A stretch of 64,000 bases of DNA, taken from positions 1 to 64,000 of the forward strand of contig DYJI01000004.1 in NCBI GenBank assembly GCA_020723185.1, in the 5' to 3' direction. The notes beneath the pieces are model-generated. The model ran no database searches. It was not told where the DNA came from and saw nothing but the letters and a program-made list of their open reading frames with translations. The DNA comes from Sideroxydans lithotrophicus. Its GTDB lineage: Bacteria; Pseudomonadota; Gammaproteobacteria; Burkholderiales; Gallionellaceae. Numbering within the stretch: position 1 is the stretch's first letter; each line of letters starts with the position of its first letter. Below, piece by piece: positions 40,787-51,142 of the stretch. The translations under genes were made by a program, and so were the position numbers.

Positions 40787-41095
40787 TTCAAATTCAAAAC
40801 CAACACCGTCGGGGGTTGCCCGACAGCAAGTTACTTTTGGCTCCGACTAACCTAAAGGTAAGTCTTCGCCGCGACTTCGTTGTCTTGTCTTGCCAAGAAA
40901 AGTAACCAAAAGAAGTCGCCCCCGGTTTGCCGCCCCTTCGGGGTTCCCTGCGTTGCTCGACTGGTCAGGCGGCTGCGGAACTCGCGCTACGCGCTCAGAC
41001 AGTCCTCGCCGAAATCCCCTGACCAGCCTGCGCTACTCGGCGGCGCACAGGGGAGGAAATTCGAAACCCCTAAACCAAAAGTCCAAAGCCAATCC

Positions 41096-41119
41096 GCGAT
41101 GCGGGCAAGCCCGCATCGC
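41096..41119. repeat. Hairpin in the centre of the repeat block
   Basis: GCGATGCGGGC-AA-GCCCGCATCGC is a perfect 11-bp inverted repeat with a two-base centre. It has no T-run and no gene beside it. Confidence 0.7.
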
Positions 41120-41155
41120 CAAATAAACAAGAGATGTGCACAAAGCGCACACAAA

Positions 41156-41185
41156 ATCACAGTTGACCTTATCGCAGTTGACCTT
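41156..41185. repeat. Tandem 15-base repeat
   Basis: ATCACAGTTGACCTT is followed directly by ATCGCAGTTGACCTT, two units differing at one base. It sits at the inner edge of the right repeat module. Confidence 0.75.
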
Positions 41186-41495
41186 CCTTCCCTTGAGCGC
41201 CGCCGAGTAGCGCAGGACGGGCGGGGGTAGTCCGACGAATATGTTTGAGCACGTGGCCGCGCAGCGGATCGTGCGAGTTTATAAGGAGGCCCGACCGTTC
41301 GAGCAACGCAGGGGACCCACGAAGTGGGCGGCAAACCAGGGTCGCCTTTTCTTTGGTTACTTTCTTTTGGCGAAGCAAAAGAAAGTAACTTGCTGTCGGG
41401 CAACCCCCGACGGTTTTGAATTAAGCCGAACAACGATTTCTCAATCGATTGGTGATGAGCCTGAAAGACCGTTTCTGGCCGATAGCAGAAGTTCG

Positions 41496-42642
<1,147 letters not shown>

Positions 42643-42718
42643 GGATTGGGTTCAGGTCAGGTGCTAGAGAACAGGCGGCATGATACATCAAGGGAATCCG
42701 GCTGGATCAACCCGGATG

Positions 42719-42758
42719 CTTCGATACGGCGTCACAGCCGCCTACTCAGCACGAACGG
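42719..42758. repeat. Second copy of the REP-like repeat
   Basis: CTTCGATACGGC and GCCTACTCAGCACGAACGG match the complement of 40717-40751. It lies in the 124-bp space between bamE and recN; nothing else is seen there. Confidence 0.6.
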
Positions 42759-42766
42759 CCAACCAT

Positions 42767-44428
42767 TCAAACAGCCGCACCCAGCATCTCGGCGGCGTGT
42801 TTGCGCGTGGTGTCGGTGATGGTCGCGCCGCCCAGCATGCGTGCGATCTCGTCGATGCGCCGTGCGGCATCCAGCACCTGGATGCTGCTCGATGTCCTGC
42901 CGCCGTGCGCCTCCTTGCTCACCTGCCATTGATGGTCGGCCTGTGCGGCGACCTGCGGCAGATGGGTGACGCACAGTACCTGGTGGCGCCCACCGAGCTT
43001 CTTGAGCAGGCTGCCGACGATCTCGGCCACCCGTCCGCCGATGCCGCTGTCCACTTCGTCGAAGATCAGCGTGGGCACGCTGGCGGCGCGGCTGGCCGCG
43101 ACCTGGATGGCAAGGCTGATGCGTGACAATTCGCCGCCGGATGCGACCTTGGCCAGACTGCGCAACGGCGTACCGGGATTGGCCGACACTTGCAGCTCCA
43201 CGCTCTCCAGTCCGTGCGCATTGCCTTCCGCCAGCGGCAACAATGCCACGGCGAACTGCCCGCCCTGCATGGCCAGCGTCTGCATGGCGGTGGTGATCTC
43301 GTCGGAAAGGGCTTTGGCCGCCTTGGCACGCGCGGCACTCAATTTCTTTGCTGCAGCAAGATAGCTTTGCTGCGCGGCCTCGTCCTGCTTGGCGAGCACA
43401 TCCAGATCGGCGTTGCCGCCCAGCTCTTCGAGGCGCGCCGTGAACTCCTGCAGTTTCTGCGGCAGTTGCTCGGGCTTCACACGATATTTGCGGACAGCTT
43501 CCATCACGTCGGCGATGCGCTGTTCCTGCTGGCGCATGCGCTCGGGATCGGCATCCAGCTTCTCCTGATAATGGCGTAGCGCGTACACCGCCTCCTGCAA
43601 TTCGTTCTGCGCGCTCTCCAGCATGGTGAGCGTGTCCTGCAGACCGGCATCGAATTCAAGCCCGGCGCGCATGCGCGATGTCAGCGCGTTCAATTGCGCC
43701 AGACAGGCCATGTCGGATTCGCTCAGCACGTCGACCCCGAACTGGGCGGTCTCGATCAGGCTCGCGGCGTGAGACAGACGCGCATGGTCGGCCTGCAATT
43801 CACCCCACTCCGTCTCGCTGAAATTCAGCGTCTGTAGTTCGTTCTGCTGGAAGCTCAACAGTTCGCGTTCGGCGGCTATGGACTCGGCGTTCTGCTCCAA
43901 CTCCACGCGACGGCGATGAATGGTCTGCCAGGCTTTCCATGCGGCTGCGACAGCGTCGGCTTGTTCGGTCAACCCGGCCTGACTGTCCAGCAACTCGCGT
44001 TGCGCATCGGCACGCAGCAAGGACTGGTGCGCATGCTGACCGTGGATGTCGAGCAGCATCGCACCGGCTTCGCGCATCTGCTGCTGGGTGGCGCTGCCGC
44101 CGTTGATGAAACCGCGCGAACGGCCGCCCGCATCCAGCGTGCGGCGCAACAGGCAGATCCCTTCATCGCCCTCCAGTTCTTGCTCGCGCAACCAAGCTTG
44201 CAATCGCGGCAGATCGGCGATGTCGAACTCGGCGCTGATGTCGGCCTTGTCGCAACCCGCCCGCACCATGCTGCTGTCGGCGCGCTCCCCCAGCGCCAGC
44301 GACAGCGCATCGATGAGGATGGATTTGCCCGCACCCGTCTCGCCGGTGAGCGCAGTGAAGCCGGATGAGAAATCGAGTTCGAGCGTGTCGACGATGACGA
44401 AGTCGCGGATGAGGAGGTGCTTCAGCAT
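42767..44428 (-). CDS. recN: DNA repair protein RecN
   Basis: RecN is an SMC-like ATPase that acts in double-strand break repair. The 553-residue protein has Walker A in FTALTGETGAGKSILIDALS, a long coiled-coil middle (~residues 160-360, Glu/Gln/Leu-rich), the signature VASGGELSRISLA and Walker B PTLIFDEVDSGIGG. The ATG at 44428 (MLKHLLIRDFVIVD) matches the family start; an earlier Met would add 54 Cys/Arg-rich residues read out of frame through nadK. It lies 7 bp after nadK. Length is standard. Confidence 0.95.
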   Translation of the reverse strand: MLKHLLIRDFVIVDTLELDFSSGFTALTGETGAGKSILIDALSLALGERADSSMVRAGCDKADISAEFDIADLPRLQAWLREQELEGDEGICLLRRTLDAGGRSRGFINGGSATQQQMREAGAMLLDIHGQHAHQSLLRADAQRELLDSQAGLTEQADAVAAAWKAWQTIHRRRVELEQNAESIAAERELLSFQQNELQTLNFSETEWGELQADHARLSHAASLIETAQFGVDVLSESDMACLAQLNALTSRMRAGLEFDAGLQDTLTMLESAQNELQEAVYALRHYQEKLDADPERMRQQEQRIADVMEAVRKYRVKPEQLPQKLQEFTARLEELGGNADLDVLAKQDEAAQQSYLAAAKKLSAARAKAAKALSDEITTAMQTLAMQGGQFAVALLPLAEGNAHGLESVELQVSANPGTPLRSLAKVASGGELSRISLAIQVAASRAASVPTLIFDEVDSGIGGRVAEIVGSLLKKLGGRHQVLCVTHLPQVAAQADHQWQVSKEAHGGRTSSSIQVLDAARRIDEIARMLGGATITDTTRKHAAEMLGAAV

Positions 44429-44435
44429 GTTCTTC

Positions 44436-45308
44436 TTAGAGTGTCTGCGTCCACAGCAGCTTTTCGCGCAGCGTATGGTAGTAGCTGTGGCCTTCCGGGT
44501 GCAGCAGCAGCACAGGCTGGTGATAGCGCGACACGATGACCTTGTCATGCAACTGCAGATCGACATGCGAATGGCTGTCGTAGCGCACATGGATGTCGCC
44601 GTTGCGGTGCATCAGCAGTTCCAGCACGGACGTTCCCTTCACCACCAGCGGGCGGTTGCTCAGCGAATGCGGGCACACCGGCACCAGCTCCAGCACATCC
44701 AGCGAGGGATGCAGGATGGGACCACCGGACGACAGCGCGTAGGCGGTGGAGCCGGTGGGCGTGGAGATGATGAGACCGTCTGCGCGCTGGTTGTACAGAT
44801 ACTCGCCGTCGATGCGCACTTCGAATTCGACCATGCTGCTGACATTGCTGCGATGCACCACCACTTCGTTGAACGCCAGCCCGTGGAACACTTCGCGCTT
44901 GTCGCGCACCACGGCCGCCTGCAACAGCAGCCGCTCCTCGGAGACGAATTTCCCCTTCAGCATGGCCGACAAGGTCTTCTTCATCGTCTCCAGCGACAAA
45001 TCGGTGAGGAAGCCGATACGCCCCTGGTTGACCCCGATCAGCGGGATCTTATGCGGCGCCAAAGTGCGCGCGATGTTGAGCAGGGTACCGTCGCCGCCCA
45101 GCACCACGGCCAGATCGATCTCCAGCCCCATCTCCTCCAGCGGCAACGAGCGGTAGGGCGAGCCTTTGGCATGCTCCGCCGTCAGGCTGTCGAGCACGAC
45201 CGTATAGCCCTGCGCTGACAGGAATTCCGCCAGCGACAGGACCGGCACGACGATCTCCGGCGTCTTGTATTTGCCGATGATCGCGATGGTTTTGAAGGGG
45301 GAGCTCAT
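44436..45308 (-). CDS. nadK: NAD kinase
   Basis: NadK phosphorylates NAD to NADP in the cytosol. The 290-residue protein has the diacylglycerol-kinase-like motif VLGGDGTLLNIAR, the substrate-binding LAFNEVVVHR and the Gly-rich ISTPTGSTAYALSSGGPI conserved loop. It precedes recN by 7 bp and diverges from hrcA across 77 bp. The nadK-recN pair beside hrcA is common in proteobacteria. Nothing irregular is seen. Confidence 0.96.
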   Translation of the reverse strand: MSSPFKTIAIIGKYKTPEIVVPVLSLAEFLSAQGYTVVLDSLTAEHAKGSPYRSLPLEEMGLEIDLAVVLGGDGTLLNIARTLAPHKIPLIGVNQGRIGFLTDLSLETMKKTLSAMLKGKFVSEERLLLQAAVVRDKREVFHGLAFNEVVVHRSNVSSMVEFEVRIDGEYLYNQRADGLIISTPTGSTAYALSSGGPILHPSLDVLELVPVCPHSLSNRPLVVKGTSVLELLMHRNGDIHVRYDSHSHVDLQLHDKVIVSRYHQPVLLLHPEGHSYYHTLREKLLWTQTL

Positions 45309-45385
45309 GGGGCGCGATTAAACCACATCGGTGATGACATGAACATGCGTGCCCCCGCCTGCATGCCCCTGCTAGAATGGCCGCC

Positions 45386-46405
45386 ATGCTCAACGACCGC
45401 GCGCACATCCTGCTGAAAACACTGGTGGAACGCTATATCAGCGACGGACAGCCGGTCGGCTCGCGCGCCCTGCAGCAATTCTCCGGCCTGGAAGTCAGCC
45501 CGGCCACCATCCGCAATGTGATGGCGGACCTGGAATCCATAGGACTGGTAGCCAGTCCGCACACTTCGGCCGGGCGCATCCCCACCGCCCTCGGCTACCG
45601 CCTGTTCATCGACAAACTGATGGTGGTGCAGCCGCTTTCCGAGTCGCGCGTGCAGCAGCTGGAGAGCCAGCTGCAGCCGACCAATCCCTCGCGTCTGGTG
45701 ACCCAGGCTTCCAACCTGCTGTCCGAGCTGACCCGCTTCGCCGGTGTGGTCGCCACGCCCAAACGTGCCGCGCTGAAAGTGAGGCAGATAGAGTTCCTGC
45801 GCCTGTCAGAGAAGCGCGTGCTGCTCATCATCGTGATGCCGGACGGCGAGGTGGAGAACCGCGTGCTGGTTACACCCAAGGATTACAGCCAGGCGCAGTT
45901 GACCGAGGCCGGTAACTTCCTCAGCCAGCACTACGCCAACCTGGCCTACGGCGACATCCATCGAAAGGTGCAGAACGAACTGCGCCAGTTGCAGCACGAC
46001 ATGACCGCGCTGATGAGCGCTGCGATGGCGGCCAGCGACGAGGCCATCTCGCGCAAGAACGAAGACTATGTCATCAGCGGCGAGCGCAACCTGCTGCATG
46101 TGAACGACCTGTCGACCAACATGGAACAACTGCGCAAATTGTTCGGCGTATTCGAGCAGAAGACCGAGCTGCTGCAACTGCTGGATGCGGGCAGGCATGC
46201 ACAGGGCGTGCATATCTTCGTCGGCAACGAATCGGGCCTGCCCGGCCTGAACGAATGCAGCATCGTGAGCGCCCCCTACACCGAGGACGGTCAGATCGTC
46301 GGCACGCTGGCCGTGGTCGGCCCCAAACGCATGGATTACGAACGCGTGGTGCCCATCGTGGACATCACCGCCAAACTACTGAGCAACGCGCTCTCACAAC
46401 ATTGA
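45386..46405 (+). CDS. hrcA: Heat-inducible transcription repressor HrcA
   Basis: HrcA represses groESL/dnaK-type heat-shock operons by binding CIRCE elements. The 339-residue protein has a winged-helix N-terminus ([39 protein letters not shown]-like; here [17 protein letters not shown]) and the C-terminal GAF-like and dimerisation region ending [15 protein letters not shown]. The ATG at 45386 is chosen because family members start ML(N/D); an ATG three codons earlier is also possible. No ribosome-binding site precedes either, and a TAGAAT box lies seven bases upstream, so the mRNA may be leaderless. No CIRCE element was found. Confidence 0.93.
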   Translation: MLNDRAHILLKTLVERYISDGQPVGSRALQQFSGLEVSPATIRNVMADLESIGLVASPHTSAGRIPTALGYRLFIDKLMVVQPLSESRVQQLESQLQPTNPSRLVTQASNLLSELTRFAGVVATPKRAALKVRQIEFLRLSEKRVLLIIVMPDGEVENRVLVTPKDYSQAQLTEAGNFLSQHYANLAYGDIHRKVQNELRQLQHDMTALMSAAMAASDEAISRKNEDYVISGERNLLHVNDLSTNMEQLRKLFGVFEQKTELLQLLDAGRHAQGVHIFVGNESGLPGLNECSIVSAPYTEDGQIVGTLAVVGPKRMDYERVVPIVDITAKLLSNALSQH

Positions 46406-46412
46406 GATCGAC

Positions 46413-47501
46413 ATGAGTTACCAGACAGAACCCCGCTTTGAACATGGCACGCCCGAGAAGAGCGGCATCCTGCTGATCAATCTCGGCACACCCGATGCCC
46501 CTACCGCGCAAGCCGTGCGGCCCTACCTGCAAGAATTCCTCGGCGACCCGCGCGTGGTGGAGATCCCGCGTCTGGTGTGGTGGCTGATCCTGAACGGCAT
46601 CATCCTAAACGTTCGCCCGAAGAAGTCCGCCGCCAAATACGCCTCCATCTGGCTCAAGGAAGGTTCGCCCTTGCGCGTGTACACGGAGAAGCAGGCAGTG
46701 ATGCTGCAAGGCTATCTGAGTCAGCGCACGCAGGCACCGTTCGCGGTCGAATACGCCATGCGCTATGGGCAGCCGTCCATCCCGGCGGCACTGCGCAAGC
46801 TGAAAGAACAGAACTGCCAGCGCATCCTGGTCGTCCCCATGTATCCGCAATACGCGGCCAGCACCACCGCCACGGCGACCGACATCGTGTTCCGCGAACT
46901 GCAGCAGATGCGCAACACACCCGCCATCCGCACCATCAAGCATTTCCACGACGATGCGGGTTACATCAAGGCGCTCGCCGCCAACATCAACGAACACTGG
47001 ATGAAGCACGGGCGGCCGGATAGATTGCTGATGAGTTTCCACGGCCTGCCGAAATACACGCTGGAGAAAGGCGACCCGTACCACTGCGAATGCCTGAAGA
47101 CCGGACGCCTGCTGGCCGAGGCACTCGGCCTCGCGAAAGAACAGTACGCGGTCACGTTCCAGTCGCGCTTCGGCAAGGCTGAATGGCTACAGCCCTACAC
47201 CAGCGCCACGCTCGAACAATGGGGGACGGAGAAGCTCAAGCGCGTGGATGTGGTATGTCCCGGTTTCGTGGCGGATTGTCTGGAGACGCTGGAAGAGATC
47301 GCCATGGAAGGCAAGGAAGAGTTCCAGCATGCGGGCGGCGGCGAGTATCACTACATCCCCTGCCTCAATGCACGCGACGACTGGATGCATGCGCTGACCG
47401 ACCTGGTGATGGAGAACCTGCAGGGCTGGCTGATCGAAACGGACTCAGCCGCACTGGCGCTGGGCAAGACCCTGGCAGCGCGCGCCGGTGCCGGGCGCTG
47501 A
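46413..47501 (+). CDS. hemH: Ferrochelatase
   Basis: HemH inserts Fe(II) into protoporphyrin IX, the last step of haem synthesis. The 362-residue protein has the N-terminal [21 protein letters not shown], the catalytic His in [19 protein letters not shown], and [15 protein letters not shown] followed by [17 protein letters not shown] with the conserved Glu. It lies 7 bp after hrcA, so co-transcription is likely, and it converges with the PilZ gene with only 5 bp between stops. Length is normal for betaproteobacteria. Confidence 0.96.
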   Translation: MSYQTEPRFEHGTPEKSGILLINLGTPDAPTAQAVRPYLQEFLGDPRVVEIPRLVWWLILNGIILNVRPKKSAAKYASIWLKEGSPLRVYTEKQAVMLQGYLSQRTQAPFAVEYAMRYGQPSIPAALRKLKEQNCQRILVVPMYPQYAASTTATATDIVFRELQQMRNTPAIRTIKHFHDDAGYIKALAANINEHWMKHGRPDRLLMSFHGLPKYTLEKGDPYHCECLKTGRLLAEALGLAKEQYAVTFQSRFGKAEWLQPYTSATLEQWGTEKLKRVDVVCPGFVADCLETLEEIAMEGKEEFQHAGGGEYHYIPCLNARDDWMHALTDLVMENLQGWLIETDSAALALGKTLAARAGAGR

Positions 47502-47506
47502 ACCGG

Positions 47507-48232
47507 TCAGCTTGCCGTGATCCGCTCGGCCTCGAGCTGGATCATGTAGCGCTGGATCACATTGGTCACCCCGCGGCTCAGACCCACGAACTCCATGCCG
47601 ATGCGGTGGATATGCTCGCCGCTCTTGGTCGAGGTCGACTGCCAGATACCGCACACGCGCAGACTCATGGGCACCCGGCCGATCTCGGGGAAGACGATGC
47701 TGCAACCTTCCAGTATCGCCCCCTGCACAAAGATGTCGTTGGCGGGACCGCGATAGGTGACACCGATGCCGCCCGCGCTCATATCGACCAACGTCACCTC
47801 CAGAGCCTCGTCCTCCCCGGTCGGTATCCGGCACACCAGCGCATTGCTGCCCTGAGGCGTGTACAGACGGAAGTATTCGCGGCGCTGGATCCGCTCGATC
47901 ACGGACGGAACATGCATCGAGAACGCCAGCCCGTCGCGGGCGGTGACCAGTTGCAGATGTGTGGAATGCCAGCGCACCTTGATCTCGGACTGTGTCTCGA
48001 ACGACACCAGTTTGCTATCGACGATACGCTGGTTGACCGCATCGTCCGCGCTGACATCGATACACACGAAATGGCGGTCGCCGCTGACATAGAGCACGGT
48101 GGTCACCAGCGCCTCACCCTCGTGCGTCGTCAGATTGATCAATACCCGATGCTTGGCCAGTTCGTTGAGAACGTGCACGATCTCCACATGGTTGTGGATA
48201 GCGAACTGCGGGTTTATCTCGTGGTGCGTCAT
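47507..48232 (-). CDS. ycgR: Flagellar brake protein, PilZ-type c-di-GMP receptor
   Basis: YcgR slows the flagellar motor when it binds cyclic di-GMP. The 241-residue protein has the N-terminal YcgR domain (LITNLTTHEGEALVTT-like, residues ~20-110) and a C-terminal PilZ domain with the ligand motifs R118xxxR122 (RREYFR) and DMSAGG (D150, S152, G155). Length matches E. coli YcgR (244). Neighbours are a GT-B protein and a diguanylate cyclase on the same strand, fitting a c-di-GMP cluster. No sigma-28 promoter was found before it. Confidence 0.88.
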   Translation of the reverse strand: MTHHEINPQFAIHNHVEIVHVLNELAKHRVLINLTTHEGEALVTTVLYVSGDRHFVCIDVSADDAVNQRIVDSKLVSFETQSEIKVRWHSTHLQLVTARDGLAFSMHVPSVIERIQRREYFRLYTPQGSNALVCRIPTGEDEALEVTLVDMSAGGIGVTYRGPANDIFVQGAILEGCSIVFPEIGRVPMSLRVCGIWQSTSTKSGEHIHRIGMEFVGLSRGVTNVIQRYMIQLEAERITAS

Positions 48233-48273
48233 GGAACAGGTTCGATGTGTGGATTCAAGGTTCCGGGGCGGTC

Positions 48274-49347
48274 TCAGGGCAGCATTTTACACAGAGTCTG
48301 GACGACCTCCATCGCCCCGGTGTTTCGCGGCGACCGAGGTCGCGTCCCCGCCCAAAGCGCCTGCAGTGTGTCGCCGGGCAAACCATCCTGCAAACGGCCT
48401 GCGTCCACTTCGAGCAAAACGCCGTGCCGTTGCAACCAGTCCACCAGATAAGGCGCTTCCGGCCAGTCTCCGCGCGGCACATACATGACCGGGACCCCGG
48501 CACAGGCCGCCTCGGCGAAAGTGCCGTAGCCCGGCTTGGTCAATATCGCATCACAGGACGCCAGCACATCGCGGAAATCCATGTTCAGCGACTCGATGGA
48601 CGACACATCGTCACGTCGCACATCCCACGACTCGGGAACCAGCCAGCGCACGCCGGGGATCGACTGCCAGCCGGACATCGTCAGACGATGTTCGATGCCG
48701 CCCATCGCCACCAGCACAAGCCTGTCCTCTGCCGACGCACCGCTGCGTTCCAGCAGCAATTCGCGCTGCCGTGCACCGGTCTGTGCGACACAGGGCAGCT
48801 CCCGCGTATTGCGCAGATCGCTCATCGGCATGGCCGGGCTGAGTCTCAGGAATACTTCTGCACTGTTGTAGGCATCCAGCATCTGCGCATGGATGATTAC
48901 CGCTTCCGCATCCTCTTGGGCATAGTGCCGGTAAATGTCGGCCCAGTTGAGACAGCACATCGCCACGGACGGGATGCCCGCCACCTTGGCCGCTGCCAGT
49001 GAGCGATACGGCACATTCGCCAGCAGTAGATCGGGCTGCAACGCACGCATCGCCTCCGCTGCCGTCTCCACCTTTTGCGCCCAATCGGCATGATAGTCGC
49101 GATAGGCCGCCAGACTACGCGGCACGTCCACCCGGATGGCGTCGAGCATGGCCATGCCGAAATCCAGCGCGACCCGGTGGTGATCGAACGGAACGTGGAT
49201 GCGTTGTTTGAGGTACTCAGTAGAGGCGTGCGAACGCACCGTGATGCGCAGCCCTGACCGCTGCTGCGCCAGCAGATTCAGAACGGGTGCCGTCTGTGCG
49301 ATGTGGCCGTAACCGTGGGCAGAGATGTCTACCAGTAGGTGACTCAA
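48274..49347 (-). CDS. GT-B glycosyltransferase-like protein
   Basis: The 357-residue protein has a two-Rossmann GT-B layout: N-terminal SAHGYGHIAQTAPVLNLLAQ and the C-terminal sugar-nucleotide region with AILTKPGYGTFAEAACAGVP followed by VMYVPRGDWPEAPYLVDWL. The GYGH start and the TKPGYGTxxEA motif resemble the MurG/GT28 group and, more closely by eye, the N-terminal domain of plant-type L-arabinokinases. The donor and acceptor are unknown. It begins at TTG 49347, whose TTGA overlaps the diguanylate cyclase stop by 4 bp, so it depends on that gene for translation. It may modify a surface glycan or protein; this is inference. Confidence 0.65.
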   Translation of the reverse strand: MSHLLVDISAHGYGHIAQTAPVLNLLAQQRSGLRITVRSHASTEYLKQRIHVPFDHHRVALDFGMAMLDAIRVDVPRSLAAYRDYHADWAQKVETAAEAMRALQPDLLLANVPYRSLAAAKVAGIPSVAMCCLNWADIYRHYAQEDAEAVIIHAQMLDAYNSAEVFLRLSPAMPMSDLRNTRELPCVAQTGARQRELLLERSGASAEDRLVLVAMGGIEHRLTMSGWQSIPGVRWLVPESWDVRRDDVSSIESLNMDFRDVLASCDAILTKPGYGTFAEAACAGVPVMYVPRGDWPEAPYLVDWLQRHGVLLEVDAGRLQDGLPGDTLQALWAGTRPRSPRNTGAMEVVQTLCKMLP

Positions 49348-51050
49348 GACTCCTCGTGCTCATAGAGCTTGAAGTTGTTGCGCCCGCTCTCCTTGGCCAG
49401 ATACATCGCGCGGTCGGCGCACTTGGTCAGCGACTGTTCGTCATCCGCATCGTCCGGATACATGGCCGCGCCGATGCTGAAACTGACCGTGCGCGACAGA
49501 TTGCCGAGCAGATGGGGTCGCGACATCGTGTCCATGATCTTGTCCGCGATACGTGTCAGCTCGATGTTCGAATCGATCTCTTCGATCAGGATCAGGAACT
49601 CGTCTCCGCCCTGACGGCAGATGGTGTCCGACGCGCGCACACATTCCCGCAGGCGCTCGGCGACCGACTGCAGCAACTGGTCGCCCGCCAGATGGCCGAG
49701 CGTGTCGTTGACCTCCTTGAACTTGTCCAGGTCAAGGAACATCAGACCGACCTTGTATTTGTTGCGGTCCGCCAGCAACAACGCGCGGCGCAGGCGGTCG
49801 CCGAAAAGCGCACGGTTGGGCAGCTTGGTCAGCGAATCGTAGTGCGCGAGGAACTCGATGCGCTGCTCGGCTTCCTTGCGTTTGGTGATATCCGAGAAGG
49901 ATGAGATGTAGTTGATGACCTCGCCCTTGGCGTTCTTCACCGCCGCAATGGACAGCCACTCCGGATAGATCTCGCCGTTCTTGCGCCGGTTCCAGATTTC
50001 GCCCGACCACTTGCCGGTGATCCCTATCGTCCCCCACATCAGCGCATAGAATTCGTGCGTCTGCTTGCCGGAGCTGAGTATCTTGGGATTCTTGCCGATG
50101 ACCTCCGCCTGCGAATACTGGGTGATCTGCTCGAACGCCGGGTTGACGGTCAGGATATTGCGATCCGCGTCGGTGATGAGTATGGCCTCGCCGCTGTTCT
50201 CGAACATCTTGGCGAACAGTTGCAAACGATCGGTTGCATCCTCCAGCTTTTCAACCAGCAGGTTGAAGCTCTTCGCCATCTCGCCGATATCGGGATTGGT
50301 CGCATCCACCGCCGCCCGGCGCGACAGGTCCATGTCGCGCTCGATCTCGCCCATCGCCTGCTGCAGCTTCTTCACCGGCCGCGTGATGTTGCGCACGATC
50401 ACATGGCGCACGAACAGCGTGATCAGCACCAGCAACAGCAATTGCACTGCAAGATGCCCCACCCACAGCCTGTCCTTGATGTCTTCCAGACGTCGCTCGG
50501 CGGCCGACAGATCGATGACCACGCTGGCCGCACCGTTCACGCCGCCCTGCCTTGTGTGGTGGCAGGAAAGGCAATTGGTACCGCGAAAGTTCTCCGAAGC
50601 GATGAAAGGCATCACCACACGCATCAGCGGCCGCCCGTCCTCGCCCTGCATGCGCCGGAACAGCAGCTTGCCGGTCGCCAGCACTTGCCGGTCCATCTCG
50701 TCACGCGGCTGTTCTTCCGGCAGGCCTGGGCCGTATTGTTCGATCACCGCCTGACCGCGGATCATGCGCACCTCGACGATGCCGCGCGACTTGGACATCT
50801 TCTCCACGAACAGGCGCCGGTTGTCCGGGTCGGCGATCTCCCCGGTCAGCATCATCATGTTCATGCCATTGATAAGGCCGTCCGCAGCTTCCTCGGCACG
50901 CGCCTCGGCCGAGCGCTCGATCTGCATCTCGAACTGGTCGACCACCCATTCCATCAGTACGAAGAAAAGGATGAGCAGAGCCCCCTGGATGAGGATGTGC
51001 AGTTTTTCCTGCACACCGATGGCACGCCAGATCTTTCTTGCAGCCTGCAT
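49344..51050 (-). CDS. Membrane diguanylate cyclase with periplasmic haem c site, HAMP and PAS domains
   Basis: The 568-residue protein makes cyclic di-GMP in response to a periplasmic signal. Order: membrane segment ~17-35; periplasmic sensor ~40-196 with a single haem c motif C160LSCH164 (DUF3365/Tll0287-like); membrane segment ~197-216; HAMP ~217-275; PAS ~278-392 (GEAILITDADRNIL); GGDEF domain ~400-560 with intact GGDEF at 481-485 and the inhibitory I-site R472ASD475. So it should be an active, product-inhibited cyclase, probably gated by redox state or a ligand at the haem. A good ribosome-binding site (GGGAGG) precedes the ATG. It overlaps the GT-B gene. Confidence 0.9.
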   Translation of the reverse strand: MQAARKIWRAIGVQEKLHILIQGALLILFFVLMEWVVDQFEMQIERSAEARAEEAADGLINGMNMMMLTGEIADPDNRRLFVEKMSKSRGIVEVRMIRGQAVIEQYGPGLPEEQPRDEMDRQVLATGKLLFRRMQGEDGRPLMRVVMPFIASENFRGTNCLSCHHTRQGGVNGAASVVIDLSAAERRLEDIKDRLWVGHLAVQLLLLVLITLFVRHVIVRNITRPVKKLQQAMGEIERDMDLSRRAAVDATNPDIGEMAKSFNLLVEKLEDATDRLQLFAKMFENSGEAILITDADRNILTVNPAFEQITQYSQAEVIGKNPKILSSGKQTHEFYALMWGTIGITGKWSGEIWNRRKNGEIYPEWLSIAAVKNAKGEVINYISSFSDITKRKEAEQRIEFLAHYDSLTKLPNRALFGDRLRRALLLADRNKYKVGLMFLDLDKFKEVNDTLGHLAGDQLLQSVAERLRECVRASDTICRQGGDEFLILIEEIDSNIELTRIADKIMDTMSRPHLLGNLSRTVSFSIGAAMYPDDADDEQSLTKCADRAMYLAKESGRNNFKLYEHEES

Positions 51051-51142
51051 GGAGTCCCCCTCCCTTGATACGCCTGACTTGATGGAACGCTAAAAGTCCG
51101 TTCGCTCCGAATCGCCCAATGGAGCCTCAGTCGGTCGTTCGC

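Larger units (their letters stand above)
40791..41422. repeat. 632-bp inverted-repeat block (two facing copies of a ~240-270-bp module)
   Basis: No gene is supported between mntP and dapB. A left module (40791-~41062) and a right module (~41186-41422) are inverted copies. Both contain GTCGGGGGTTGCCCGACAGC, AAGTTACTTT, AAGTAACCAAA, GGTTTGCCGCCC, TGCGTTGCTCGA, and CTGCGCTACTCGGCGGCGC in the same order. The left copy has an extra stretch after AAGTTACTTTT and about five bases more near its end. Between them lie an 11-bp hairpin (41096-41119) and a 15-base tandem repeat (41156-41185). Short readings of it are translated repeat, not proteins. Similar modules occur in many beta- and gammaproteobacterial genomes. 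Confidence 0.75.

Noticed and set aside
41096-41185. Possible CRISPR-like repeat (hairpin plus tandem 15-mer)
   Set aside because: Only two tandem units with no spacer and no cas genes in the window.
40880-41433. Short open frames translating to KVTK/RSRPRF and SPALLERSG-like peptides
   Set aside because: They are translations of the inverted-repeat modules; such peptides appear as spurious hypothetical proteins in many genomes.
44429-44590. N-terminal extension of RecN
   Set aside because: The 54 added residues are Cys/Arg-rich and come from the complement of nadK coding sequence; the family starts at MLKHL.
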